Source: Rikenellaceae bacterium (GTDB taxonomy: Bacteria; Bacteroidota; Bacteroidia; Bacteroidales; Rikenellaceae). Taken from it: a stretch of 64,000 nt of DNA. The stretch lies in assembly GCA_020860245.1 (NCBI GenBank), contig JAJBUQ010000004.1:1-64000 (forward strand). Reading direction: 5' to 3'. The position numbers and the translations under genes are program-made. Positions 16,860 to 26,061 of the stretch are shown here, piece after piece; within the stretch, counting starts at the first letter, position 1, and each line of letters begins with the position of its first letter. The notes under the pieces are model-generated. The model did no database searches. It saw nothing but the letters and a program-made list of their open reading frames with translations, and was not told the origin of the DNA.

Positions 16860-18359
16860 TTAGTGTTTTTTGTTTCCGTCGAGATATCGGAGAGCTGCTT
16901 CCGCCGCGATCTTCCCCGAGACAAGCGCAGTCGGTACTCCCGGTCCGGGTACAGTCAACTGCCCTGTATAAAATAAGTTCTCGATATTTTTATTGTATAC
17001 GGGAGGCCGCATAAACGCAGTTTGCATCAGGGTATTGGCTAAACCGTAAGCATTGCCTTTGTATGAATTGTAGTCAGATATAAAATCGGAACAACCGTAA
17101 CTTTTACAAAACAGGATAAAGTTCAACAATTTTTCCCCTGTCATTTTTTCCATTCTTCTTATGATCTCATGAAAATATTTTTGTTTTTGCGCCTCATCCT
17201 CGATAAGCCCCGGTGCGGTCGGTATAAGTATTATTGCCGTTTCCTTACCTTCCGGTCCGAGTGTAGAATCTGTCCTGGTAGGAAAACTCGCGTAGAAAAT
17301 AGGTTGGTCAGGCCAACCGGGCCGGTCGTAGATATGATATGCGTGCTTCTTAAAAGACGCATCAAAAAATAAAGTGTGGTGGGCGACATTTTTAATCTTC
17401 TTATCGAAACCGATATAAAACAGTACGGCAGACGGGGCAAAGACCCGTTTAGTCCAATATTTATCGCGGTAATTCCTTTTATTTACCGGGAGGAGGGATT
17501 CTGTATGAGCATAATCTGCTCCGGAGACCACCGTATCCGTTGTTATAATTTTGCCGTTAGCACGGATTCCGGTAACCCGGTTTCTTTTGGATTCTATGGC
17601 GCTAATTTCAGAATCCATCTGGAACTGCACTCCCATCGATTCCGCTAACCGTTTTATACCTTCGGCAACCTGTATCATTCCTCCCTCAACATGCCAGGAC
17701 CCCAGAACCATATCTGCATAATTCATAAAACGGTAAAACGAGGGAGTTTCTTCAGGTTTGGCCCCCAGGAAAAGTACCGGAAATTCAAGCATCTGTTTTA
17801 AACGGACATCCCGGAATGAGCGTGCTACCCTGCTCGACAAGCTATCCACGAATTGCGGAAGACGCGACATTGTTTCGGACATCACCACTTCCAACGGACT
17901 TCGCGCCGGCTTATAGATAACTTTATCAACGGCTACACGGTAGTTGTATCCTGCAGATTCGAGATATTTTTCAAGTTTTTCGCCGCTTCCCGGTTCCAGC
18001 CTGTCGAATGACTTTTTAAGTTCCTCAAGGCTTCCGGGCTGATCGAAATAATCGCCCTCTCCGAAATATATCTTATATCCGGAATCGAGCCGCCGGATTG
18101 TATAAAATTCACCCGGTGATGAATCGAAATCGGCGAAGAACCGTTCGAATATATCGGGCATCCAGTAGAAGGTAGGGCCCATATCGAAACGGAATCCATC
18201 TACCTCAAACTGCCGGGCCCTTCCGCCGACGGTGCCGTTTTTTTCGTAGACGGTCACATTATGCCCTTCACGGGCAAGATAACACGCCGCAGACAAAGAT
18301 GAGAAACCTGAACCAATTACGGAGATATTCGATACGGGCCAAATGTTTAATAAATTCAT
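16860..18359 (-). CDS. crtI: Phytoene desaturase, first gene of the carotenoid operon
   Basis: A 499-residue CrtI-type desaturase. It has the Rossmann start ISVIGSGFSSLSAACYLARE, VYEKNGTVGGRARQFEVDGF, FDMGPTFYWMP, and the C-terminal NLFYTGQLTVPGPGVPTALV. These enzymes introduce the double bonds that turn phytoene into neurosporene or lycopene using FAD. It leads an operon of seven minus-strand genes with overlaps or gaps of at most a few bases. The upstream 158 bases contain a short hairpin (AACGGG...CCCGTT, about 18417-18440) but no convincing TAnnTTTG box. Confidence 0.88.
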   Translation of the reverse strand: MNLLNIWPVSNISVIGSGFSSLSAACYLAREGHNVTVYEKNGTVGGRARQFEVDGFRFDMGPTFYWMPDIFERFFADFDSSPGEFYTIRRLDSGYKIYFGEGDYFDQPGSLEELKKSFDRLEPGSGEKLEKYLESAGYNYRVAVDKVIYKPARSPLEVVMSETMSRLPQFVDSLSSRVARSFRDVRLKQMLEFPVLFLGAKPEETPSFYRFMNYADMVLGSWHVEGGMIQVAEGIKRLAESMGVQFQMDSEISAIESKRNRVTGIRANGKIITTDTVVSGADYAHTESLLPVNKRNYRDKYWTKRVFAPSAVLFYIGFDKKIKNVAHHTLFFDASFKKHAYHIYDRPGWPDQPIFYASFPTRTDSTLGPEGKETAIILIPTAPGLIEDEAQKQKYFHEIIRRMEKMTGEKLLNFILFCKSYGCSDFISDYNSYKGNAYGLANTLMQTAFMRPPVYNKNIENLFYTGQLTVPGPGVPTALVSGKIAAEAALRYLDGNKKH

Positions 18360-18517
18360 TCAGCATTTATAGTGCCAATAATATATTGCTATTGGATTAA
18401 AATATATGAAATTCCAACGGGAAAGAATACTGCCCGTTGTCTTATCATTCACGGCGGAAGATAAATATAAAACCGATTTGTAGTATTTTGCCTATTTAAA
18501 TATCGTTAATATTTATT

Positions 18518-18820
18518 TTAATGGGTATAGAATTTTTTCAGCTCTTTTCTGAGCTGGTAATATCTGATCCACCCGGCACAGAAAATAATAATACCAACCG
18601 AAATACAAGCCCATGCAAGGATTTTTAATCGTTCTTTATGGGCGACTTGAAGAACGCCCACTCCGACTGTAACCAGATACAGGGAAGTACGTATGTAAGA
18701 AAAAAGAGTCCGCTCGTTAGCGAGCTTTGTACGTTCTATGGCAAGATAATCCCTGGTAATTAATGGCTCGTTGAGATAGTGTATTTCACTAAATGGTGAG
18801 GAGTTTTTTCGCATAATCAT
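18518..18820 (-). CDS. DUF202 (YidH-type) small membrane protein
   Basis: A 100-residue protein with the DUF202 signature LAIERTKLANERTLFSYIRT followed by a transmembrane helix (SLYLVTVGVGVLQVA) and a second one (ILAWACISVGIIIFCAGWI). The family is of unknown function. It is separated from crtI by 158 bases and read in the same direction, so it may or may not be cotranscribed with the carotenoid operon. An internal ATG two codons in would make no difference to the call. Confidence 0.8.
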   Translation of the reverse strand: MIMRKNSSPFSEIHYLNEPLITRDYLAIERTKLANERTLFSYIRTSLYLVTVGVGVLQVAHKERLKILAWACISVGIIIFCAGWIRYYQLRKELKKFYTH

Positions 18821-19254
18821 TTTTTCTTAAACGTATAACGGTTTTTGCCTTTAAAGCGACTAACCCGAATCGACTAACTTCAATACAGAGGGATGTAACA
18901 TAACTAAAGAATCCGCGAAATTCCGAAGGTTAAGTGCCGTTTATGTTTATACATTTCCAATTGCATAAGACGAATCAAATATAAGCCTTATACAATCCCT
19001 ATGCCCCGGTCTTATATTGGTAAGAGGAAAAATCTAAGCAATCCGGAATGAGTGCCGTAAATCTAACGATGTCACATCAAGATAGATGAGGATTAAATCC
19101 ACTGTCTCCATTGATAGAGTTAATTAAGTTCGGGAATATTTGCAACAGCAATTTCAGCTTTGGTCTACGGCAAAAGATGCACTTGAATTCATTATTTTGC
19201 GGAGAGTTCGGTGAATAGAAATTAAACAGCCCATAAAAACAGAGCATGGTTTGC
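18821..19254. other. Intergenic region, no gene seen
   Basis: About 430 AT-rich bases between DUF202 and tamL, both on the minus strand. I see no open frame with family character, no clear terminator and no structured RNA. It probably holds the promoter for DUF202. Confidence 0.4.
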
Positions 19255-21624
19255 TTAGAAAGGATATCCGATTCCGAAGTTGAACGTCGATTGCCTCAGG
19301 GTAAGATTCTTTATCCATCTGAATTCCTTAGGTTTATTCGGATCCCGCAGCCGCAGTCCCCAGTCGAGCCTGAAAATAAAAAAATTGAAATCCAGTCGGA
19401 CTCCTACACCCCCGTTTATTCCGAGCTGTTTGTAGAAGGTGTCGAAATAAAAGGTAGCAAGAGGGTCGTTGCCGTCCCTTCTCGTGTACCATACATTACC
19501 GATATCCGTGAACAGCGCGCCGTGAAAGAAGTTCCATACCGGGAAGCGGAATTCGAGGTTGGTCTCCAACTTAAGATTCCCGTACTGAAGCGAATAGGTT
19601 TTATCCGCCTCTTCGAGTGTTCCTCCAGGCCCCAGAGTTCTTGCCTGCCAGCCGCGCATGCTGTTGGGGCCTCCTGCGTAGAACTGCCTGTCTGCCGGAA
19701 GATCGCTGATCCTGGAATTGCCGTAAGGTATTACCGACCCTGCGTAAAATCTGTAAACAAGACTTGTAATTTCTCCTAAAACGAATTTATAGCTGGCATC
19801 TATGTCCGCGCGTACATACTGAGCATATTGTATTCCGAAAAGGTTGTATACATTATCGTTTCTCTTGCCCCTTGCCATAAGTGCGAACAGATCGATAATA
19901 TTCCCCTTCGATTCCGCATTCACTCTCATACGGAACGTATTTTTATTCACACCGCTAACTTGATTATTATACAGATAGGATGCCGATACACCGACCAGTA
20001 GTTGTGAAGTGTAGCTGTCCCGCAGGAATCTGTTCTGTATACTATCCAGAAAATTCTGATCCACCGAGTGCATTTTTATAAGGGTGATATCTACCGGACG
20101 GATTATGAAAGAACTGTTTTTATTGTTTGTCCACGAGTATCCTGCCGTGGCGGAAGAGAGCGTCCTCGTGTAGTAGGGTCTATCCTGATAGTTTACCGAG
20201 AGTTCGAATCTGGTCTTGACATTATTGAGTCTGTTATATCTGTTCACCCGGAACGGTGTGATAAATCTTGGCATCGTGAAACCTACCGCACTGCCGATCT
20301 CGAAGGAATTTTTACTGGAACGCGATCTCATGAACTCATAACCGCCGGTGGTGCTGATGTCGAAAAGTTCTATCCCTTTGAAAATATTCCTATGCTGGTA
20401 TCCGATGGTAAGTTTCAGACCGTAATAATTCGATGTGGTAGTTCCTTCCATGTCGATGCTGTAACTTTGCCGCGGACGCGGAGTGGCATATATCCTGTAA
20501 TCGAGAAACTTCTCAAGCGTATAGTTGCCGTCGTCCGAGAAATCATCTCCGATGAATGTAATCATATTGCCAGAGGTAGAATCCTGGACTTCGGACATTA
20601 TGATATTGATATTACGGAAAAAATTGAGGTTGAACAGATTGTCGTAGGCCCTGCGGATATCAGTTTCGTTATAGAGGTAATTCGGATAAATATTTATAGC
20701 CCGCAGAAGAACTTCTGGCTTGACATTCAGGGTTTTATCATATAGGAAGCTCACTCCCCGATACTGCAAGGTATCTAATTTTTCGAAATAATTACTGTCT
20801 CTGGCCGCATGGGAAGCATCGTAGTCAGGTATTACATAAATATCGCGTATCCTGAAGACGGCATTATTCTCCGTTATCGGTCGATCATCTTCATCATAAC
20901 CCGCTGTGTGCTGTCTGACCAGCATGGTAATGTCGATTATTTTTTCATCGGGGATAGAATCCGCAATATAGCTTATATTATTTATGGTAAAATTATGATA
21001 GCCTTGATTTTTAAGATAATCGGTTATTCGTTCCCTCTCTGCTTGCAGGGTGCTGACGTCGAAGAGGTCTCCCGTGCGGATAAGTGTATTAATACTGTCT
21101 CCCATGACAATAGGTTCGAGGAACCTATCCAAAAATGTGATTTTTATATTTCCGATTCGGTAAGGAGTCCCCGTATTTATGCGATAATCCACATAAATTT
21201 TTTTCCCTACCGTATCTGTAATATAGTCCACCGAAGAGTTGAAATATCCCCTGCTGCGCAGGTATACTGATATATCATCGACCGTTCGGACCGATAGATT
21301 GGAATCGTATATCACAGGGGGATCTCCGATCTTCCTTATCCACCTGTTGATGCGGTTGTTTTTATCCGGATTCGAAAGGTTGTAGATCTGCACGTTCACC
21401 TTCATTCCGAGAAGTTTGCTGTTAGGCTTCTGTTTAAGATAGGCGGATACTTCGTTCTTCTTTATCTTCTCCTGCCGCGAAAGTTTATCTTCCGTATCAT
21501 TATTTATTACTATCTGATTTTTAATCAGCATATAATCGCCATCCGGCAGCTTCCTGGTTACGCTGCATGAAACGAAAATTATTGGAACGGCTAAAAAAAA
21601 TATATAACGGAGTTTCAACCTCAT
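19255..21624 (-). CDS. tamL: TamL, BamA/Omp85-family outer-membrane lipoprotein
   Basis: A 789-residue precursor with a lipoprotein signal (LRYIFFLAVPIIFVSCSV, Cys near 20), POTRA-like repeats in the first half (for example INTGTPYRIGNIKITFLDRF) and a C-terminal 16-strand barrel containing FYAGGPNSMRGWQARTLGPG, the Omp85 loop-6 motif (V/I)RG(F/Y/W). In Bacteroidota a lipidated TamA-like protein called TamL works with TamB in outer-membrane biogenesis. No tamB is adjacent in this window. The protein ends in an aromatic residue (GIGYPF), as expected for a barrel protein recognised by the BAM complex. Confidence 0.88.
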   Translation of the reverse strand: MRLKLRYIFFLAVPIIFVSCSVTRKLPDGDYMLIKNQIVINNDTEDKLSRQEKIKKNEVSAYLKQKPNSKLLGMKVNVQIYNLSNPDKNNRINRWIRKIGDPPVIYDSNLSVRTVDDISVYLRSRGYFNSSVDYITDTVGKKIYVDYRINTGTPYRIGNIKITFLDRFLEPIVMGDSINTLIRTGDLFDVSTLQAERERITDYLKNQGYHNFTINNISYIADSIPDEKIIDITMLVRQHTAGYDEDDRPITENNAVFRIRDIYVIPDYDASHAARDSNYFEKLDTLQYRGVSFLYDKTLNVKPEVLLRAINIYPNYLYNETDIRRAYDNLFNLNFFRNINIIMSEVQDSTSGNMITFIGDDFSDDGNYTLEKFLDYRIYATPRPRQSYSIDMEGTTTSNYYGLKLTIGYQHRNIFKGIELFDISTTGGYEFMRSRSSKNSFEIGSAVGFTMPRFITPFRVNRYNRLNNVKTRFELSVNYQDRPYYTRTLSSATAGYSWTNNKNSSFIIRPVDITLIKMHSVDQNFLDSIQNRFLRDSYTSQLLVGVSASYLYNNQVSGVNKNTFRMRVNAESKGNIIDLFALMARGKRNDNVYNLFGIQYAQYVRADIDASYKFVLGEITSLVYRFYAGSVIPYGNSRISDLPADRQFYAGGPNSMRGWQARTLGPGGTLEEADKTYSLQYGNLKLETNLEFRFPVWNFFHGALFTDIGNVWYTRRDGNDPLATFYFDTFYKQLGINGGVGVRLDFNFFIFRLDWGLRLRDPNKPKEFRWIKNLTLRQSTFNFGIGYPF

Positions 21625-21681
21625 CGGTAAGGGCAGTTTGAGCGCAATTTAATCAATAAAAATCGTTTTTACTATACAGGC

Positions 21682-22329
21682 TTATATCTCTACGAGTTTA
21701 TTCTTTATCGCGTAAACTACAAGATTCGCAGTGTTCTTGCAGTTGGTTTTGGCAAGAATGTTCGCTCTGTGTTTGTCTACCGTCCGTTTGGAAATGAATA
21801 GTTTATCTCCGATCTCCTGATTCGACAGCCCCTTGCATATCATCAACAAAATCTCCCTCTCCCTCTCTGAGAGTTCCTCGTCGGAGGTATGAAGCGGAGT
21901 ATTCTTCAGATTGCTTACGAGATTGAAGAGGAGTTCCTGTGAAAAGTACGAACCTCCTTGGTGAACAATATCTATCGCCTCCTGCACTTCGTCTATGTCT
22001 GAATTCTTGAGAACGAATCCCTTGACACCGTGAGATACCATGCTGAAATAATAGTTCTCCTCGCCGAACATCGACAACGTTATTATTTTCATATCCGGAT
22101 ATAACTTGAGAACTTCCTCCGCCGCCTCGATACCGTTCATCACGGGCATGTCTATATCGAGAAGAATGACGTCTGCGCGAGGCAGTTCCTGGCATTCCAG
22201 AAATTCACGACCGTTAGACGCCTCCGCGATAACCCGGTACTTAGGATTTATGTTCAGGAGGGTCTTGAGCCCGTTCCGGAACAAAGTGTGGTCATCCACT
22301 AAGACGATGTTGCATTCCCCTGTTTCCAT
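21682..22329 (-). CDS. NarL/FixJ-type response regulator
   Basis: A 215-residue two-domain regulator. The receiver domain has the acidic pair DDHTLF near residue 11 and the phospho-acceptor in VILLDIDMPVMNG near 56. The C-terminal LuxR-type helix-turn-helix reads LSEREREILLMICKGLSNQE followed by ISKRTVDKHRANI. Its start overlaps the end of the sensor kinase gene by 31 bases, so the two form a coupled two-component pair. The regulated genes cannot be identified here. Confidence 0.9.
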   Translation of the reverse strand: METGECNIVLVDDHTLFRNGLKTLLNINPKYRVIAEASNGREFLECQELPRADVILLDIDMPVMNGIEAAEEVLKLYPDMKIITLSMFGEENYYFSMVSHGVKGFVLKNSDIDEVQEAIDIVHQGGSYFSQELLFNLVSNLKNTPLHTSDEELSEREREILLMICKGLSNQEIGDKLFISKRTVDKHRANILAKTNCKNTANLVVYAIKNKLVEI

Positions 22330-23279
22330 AACTCCTTTGAATTTACATTTACTGTAATCTTTGTTCCGCTGCCCGGAGCGCTGATAATATCTACGATTCC
22401 CTTAACCGATCCAATACGCGACACTATGTTCGAGAGTCCCATGCCTCCGCCGGCGACATCTATTACCTCTTCCGGAATAAATCCCCTGCCGTTATCTTCA
22501 AACAGAATACTCACTATATCGCCGTTCTTCTCGATATTCAGGTTAATAACGCTTGCATCCGCATGTTTCAGAGAGTTATTTATCATCTCGCAGGCAACCC
22601 TGTAAAGAATCACTTCAAGATCCTGGTCGAGTCTTATATTGCGCAGATTAGTATCGAAATTTATCTTTACCGTATGGGAAACGGATATCTTCTTTATAAA
22701 ATTGTCTAATGCCCGTATCAATCCGAAATTCATCAGTATGTGCGGATTGAGGTTATTCGAGATCTCCTTGGCGGATTTTATAGACTCCTCGATAACAGTG
22801 CTGATATTGTCGATTACAGCTTTGTGTTCGGTCTGACTGTTGAGCTTCGCCAACATAGATACGGACATCTTAGCCGAGGATAGGAGGGGGCCTATACCGT
22901 CGTGGATCTCTTTGGAGAACCGCTGTCTCTCTTTCTCTTCCGTCTGAATTATGGCGTTGAGAATCCGTTTCTCGTACATCCTCCTTTTTTCCTCCCTGTT
23001 TGCCGTGTAATTAAATATCTCTCGGATTAGAAACACACCTGCCGCGAAACAAAGTGAAGTTACGACTCCTATCCATACATATATCTCCTCGGATATTTCG
23101 ATCTCTTTGCCGGAGGTCTGTACGAACTCTGCGATGCGCTGGGCGATCATCAATGTAAGGGCGGTGGATATCAGTATCCACGAGAGATTGTATTTGGTCA
23201 CTCTGGTAAGCCTCATCGCCACTAATGCAGCGAATAGTTGGAGGATTATCGATATTACGAGAAGAATCTTAAGTACCAT
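22299..23279 (-). CDS. Membrane sensor histidine kinase (HisKA_3 type)
   Basis: A 326-residue kinase. Three hydrophobic helices (residues 2-22, about 33-52 and 68-86) form a small membrane sensor without a large extracellular domain. The dimerisation helix carries the phospho-acceptor histidine in RFSKEIHDGIGPLLSSAKMS, the NarX/DesK-type HisKA_3 motif, and the ATPase domain has EMINNSLKHADAS, FEDNGRGF and GGGMGLSNI. It pairs with the overlapping NarL-type regulator. With such a minimal sensor, the signal may be in the membrane or come from a partner (inference). Confidence 0.9.
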   Translation of the reverse strand: MVLKILLVISIILQLFAALVAMRLTRVTKYNLSWILISTALTLMIAQRIAEFVQTSGKEIEISEEIYVWIGVVTSLCFAAGVFLIREIFNYTANREEKRRMYEKRILNAIIQTEEKERQRFSKEIHDGIGPLLSSAKMSVSMLAKLNSQTEHKAVIDNISTVIEESIKSAKEISNNLNPHILMNFGLIRALDNFIKKISVSHTVKINFDTNLRNIRLDQDLEVILYRVACEMINNSLKHADASVINLNIEKNGDIVSILFEDNGRGFIPEEVIDVAGGGMGLSNIVSRIGSVKGIVDIISAPGSGTKITVNVNSKELWKQGNATSS

Positions 23280-23291
23280 AGCTGTAATATT

Positions 23292-25235
23292 TTATTCCAT
23301 AGCGGATAATCTGTCGTTCAAAGACTCCCATTCGGAAAATACCTTTTCGAGTCTATCCTTCAAATTATTATACTCCGTGAAGTGTTGCGGATCGCGCAGG
23401 TCGATGCCGTGAGCTTCCGGATCCGCCAGTTTATTATCCATATTTTTTATTTCAGCCTCGAGTCTTTCTATGTCTGACTCTGCCTTCTCGATAGAGTTCT
23501 TTAATCTGCGGATCTCTTTGTCCTGCTTCTGTTTCTCCGCGTAGTCGATTGGAGTTTCAGGTTTAAAATTTTTTCCCTTCACGGGGTTATGCCGTAAATC
23601 TTTTCTTTCAAGCTCGGCAAGCGATTCGAGCTTCTTCCGTTCGAGAAAATCGTAGATTCCTCCGAGATGCTCTCTGACTTTGCCTCCGCGGAACTCGTAA
23701 ATTTTATTTACAAGCCCGTCGAGAAATTCCCTGTCGTGAGAGATAACGATCACCGTACCGTCGTACTTCTGAATGGCATTCTTTAGAATATCCTTACTGC
23801 GCATATCCATGTGGTTCGTAGGTTCGTCGAGTATAAGCAGATTATACGGTTCCAGCATCAGCCTTGCCATTGCGAGCCTTGAACGTTCGCCCCCCGATAG
23901 CACCCTCACTTTTTTATCTATGTCTTCACCGCGGAACAAGAAGGCTCCCAGAATGTCACGTAACTTAGTTCGGATATCGCCCACAGCCACTTTGTCCAGG
24001 GTATCGAAGACAGTGAACGTACCGTCCATAAGATCCTCCTGGTTCTGCGCATAGTAACCGACTTTGACGTTATGTCCGAGCCTGATGCTCCCTCTTGTAG
24101 GTTCTAGTTCGCCTACCGCCATTCTTACGAACGTGGTCTTACCTTCGCCGTTACGCCCCACGAGTGCGATCTTATCGCCACGTTCTATAATAATATCTGT
24201 TCCGGAAAATACGTGCTTCTCACCGAAGCTCTTACCCGCATCCTTCGCTTCTACTACGATCTGCCCCGAACGCGGGGCAGGAGGGAACTTGATATTCAAT
24301 TTTGCAGTATCCTCTTCGTCCACCTCTATTCGGTCGAGCTTATCCAGCTGTTTAATTCTCGACTGCACCTGATTGGATTTTGTAGCCTTATAGCGGAACT
24401 TCTCGATAAAATCTTCTGTTTTTTCGATCATCTTCTGTTGGTTGGCAAAGGCGGCGAGCTGTTGTTCGCGCCTCTCTCTCCGGAGTTCCACATACTTGGA
24501 GTAGGAGACCTTATAATCCGTTGCCTTGCCGAGACTTATCTCGATAGTGCGGTTAGTCACCGCATCGAGGAATGCCCTGTCGTGCGATATAAGTACGACA
24601 GCACCGCTGTAATCTTTCAGGTAATTCTCCAGCCACTGGATGCTCTCTATGTCGAGATGATTCGTAGGCTCGTCCAGCAGGAATACCGACGGTTTGCGGA
24701 GTAGGATCTTAGCGAGTTCGATCCTCGTTCTCCAGCCTCCGCTGAACTCCTGCGTCAGCCTGTTGAAGTCTCTTCTCTCGAATCCGAGTCCAAGAAGAGT
24801 CTTCTCTATCTCCGCTTCGCGGTTGTCCCCTCCGAGTATATGGTAACGGTCGTTGAGGTCGTTGAACTTTAATATCAGTTCACTGTATTCGTCGCTCTCG
24901 TAATCGGTACGTATGGACAGTTGTTCGGTTACGTGTTTGATCTCCCTCTCAAGTCGGATCACCTCGTCGAACGCCGTTGCCGTCTCCTCCAGTACGGTCC
25001 TCCCGTCCGAAACTTTCATCTGTTGCGGAAGGTATCCGAGCGTGCAATCCTGATTCTTAGATACACTCCCCTGGGATGCAGGCTGTTCTCCGGTCAATAC
25101 CTTAAGCATGGTCGATTTGCCAGCGCCGTTCTTCCCCACAAGTCCTATACGGTCTTTGGGATTTATCATGAACGATATATCGCTGAAGAGGTCCCAGCCC
25201 CCGAATGTAACCGTTAAATTATTTACGGATATCAT
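23292..25235 (-). CDS. ABC-F family ATPase (Uup/EttA-like)
   Basis: A 647-residue soluble protein with two ABC cassettes and no membrane segments. Walker A motifs are GLVGKNGAGKST near residue 38 and ALVGRNGEGKTT near 350; signature motifs are FSGGWRTRIELAK and LSGGERSRLAMAR, each followed by LLDEPTNHLD or ILDEPTNHMD. The linker between cassettes is rich in charged helices, and the last ~80 residues form a coiled coil (EIRRLKNSIEKAESDIERLE). ABC-F proteins act on the ribosome or on branched DNA (Uup). The C-terminal coiled coil points to a Uup-like subgroup, but subgroup assignment is tentative. Confidence 0.88.
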   Translation of the reverse strand: MISVNNLTVTFGGWDLFSDISFMINPKDRIGLVGKNGAGKSTMLKVLTGEQPASQGSVSKNQDCTLGYLPQQMKVSDGRTVLEETATAFDEVIRLEREIKHVTEQLSIRTDYESDEYSELILKFNDLNDRYHILGGDNREAEIEKTLLGLGFERRDFNRLTQEFSGGWRTRIELAKILLRKPSVFLLDEPTNHLDIESIQWLENYLKDYSGAVVLISHDRAFLDAVTNRTIEISLGKATDYKVSYSKYVELRRERREQQLAAFANQQKMIEKTEDFIEKFRYKATKSNQVQSRIKQLDKLDRIEVDEEDTAKLNIKFPPAPRSGQIVVEAKDAGKSFGEKHVFSGTDIIIERGDKIALVGRNGEGKTTFVRMAVGELEPTRGSIRLGHNVKVGYYAQNQEDLMDGTFTVFDTLDKVAVGDIRTKLRDILGAFLFRGEDIDKKVRVLSGGERSRLAMARLMLEPYNLLILDEPTNHMDMRSKDILKNAIQKYDGTVIVISHDREFLDGLVNKIYEFRGGKVREHLGGIYDFLERKKLESLAELERKDLRHNPVKGKNFKPETPIDYAEKQKQDKEIRRLKNSIEKAESDIERLEAEIKNMDNKLADPEAHGIDLRDPQHFTEYNNLKDRLEKVFSEWESLNDRLSAME

Positions 25236-25236
25236 T

Positions 25237-26055
25237 TTATTTTTTATTTATTTCCGATTTAGTTCCGGCAGGAGGATGGATTTTTAAACGTTCCTCCGCC
25301 CATTTTGTTAAGTCTATAAATTGTTCTACCGACAACCGTTCCGGACGTTCGCCGAATAGCGGATGTACCTCTTGAATCTGTGGGAATCCCGCGCGAAACG
25401 AGTTCCGAATTGTCTTCCTCCGCTGGTTGAACGTCGCTTTAACGATGCGGAAGAATAATTTTTCGTCGCAGCCGAGATTCTCCGTGCTGTTCCGAGTAAG
25501 CCTTATCACTCCGCTCTTGACCTTCGGAGGAGGGTTAAATACGTTCTCATGTACTGTGAACAGATACTCGATATCATAAAATGCCTGAAGCAGCATACTG
25601 AGAATTCCGTACTCTTTTTTGCCCGGAGGTTCCGCTATCCGTACCGCGACCTCCTTCTGCACCATGCCGACTACTTCGGGTACTATCTCCCTGTTTTCAA
25701 GCACTTTAAAAAATATCTGCGAGGAAATATTATACGGGAAATTGCCGATGATATTAACTCCTTCGGGAAATTTTTCCTTAAGATCCATGCGCAGAAAATC
25801 ACCCTCGATAAGTTTGCCGTCCAGCTCCGGAAGATTCTTGTTGAGATATTCGATGCTCTCGTCGTCAATTTCCGCTGCGTAGAGATCAATGTCGTTCCGT
25901 TTAACCAGAAAATTCGTCAATACGCCCATTCCCGGGCCTACCTCCAGTGTCGCACGGCATTTGTCCGCATGTAATGACTCCGCAATATTCCGTGCGATAT
26001 TAAGGTCGGTCAGGAAGTGCTGGCCAAGGTGTTTCTTGGGTCTTACTTTACCCAT
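25237..26055 (-). CDS. rsmA: 16S rRNA dimethyladenosine transferase
   Basis: A 272-residue KsgA/RsmA enzyme that dimethylates two adjacent adenines near the 3' end of 16S rRNA. It has KKHLGQHFLTDLNIARNI at the start, the SAM-binding LEVGPGMGVLTNFL, AAEIDDESI, the catalytic NFPYNISSQIFFK and FNPPPKVKSGVIRL. It is one base from the ABC-F gene downstream and 6 bases after hisD, so it is likely transcribed with hisG-hisD, which is unusual for this housekeeping gene. Confidence 0.93.
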   Translation of the reverse strand: MGKVRPKKHLGQHFLTDLNIARNIAESLHADKCRATLEVGPGMGVLTNFLVKRNDIDLYAAEIDDESIEYLNKNLPELDGKLIEGDFLRMDLKEKFPEGVNIIGNFPYNISSQIFFKVLENREIVPEVVGMVQKEVAVRIAEPPGKKEYGILSMLLQAFYDIEYLFTVHENVFNPPPKVKSGVIRLTRNSTENLGCDEKLFFRIVKATFNQRRKTIRNSFRAGFPQIQEVHPLFGERPERLSVEQFIDLTKWAEERLKIHPPAGTKSEINKK

Positions 26056-26061
26056 TATTTT

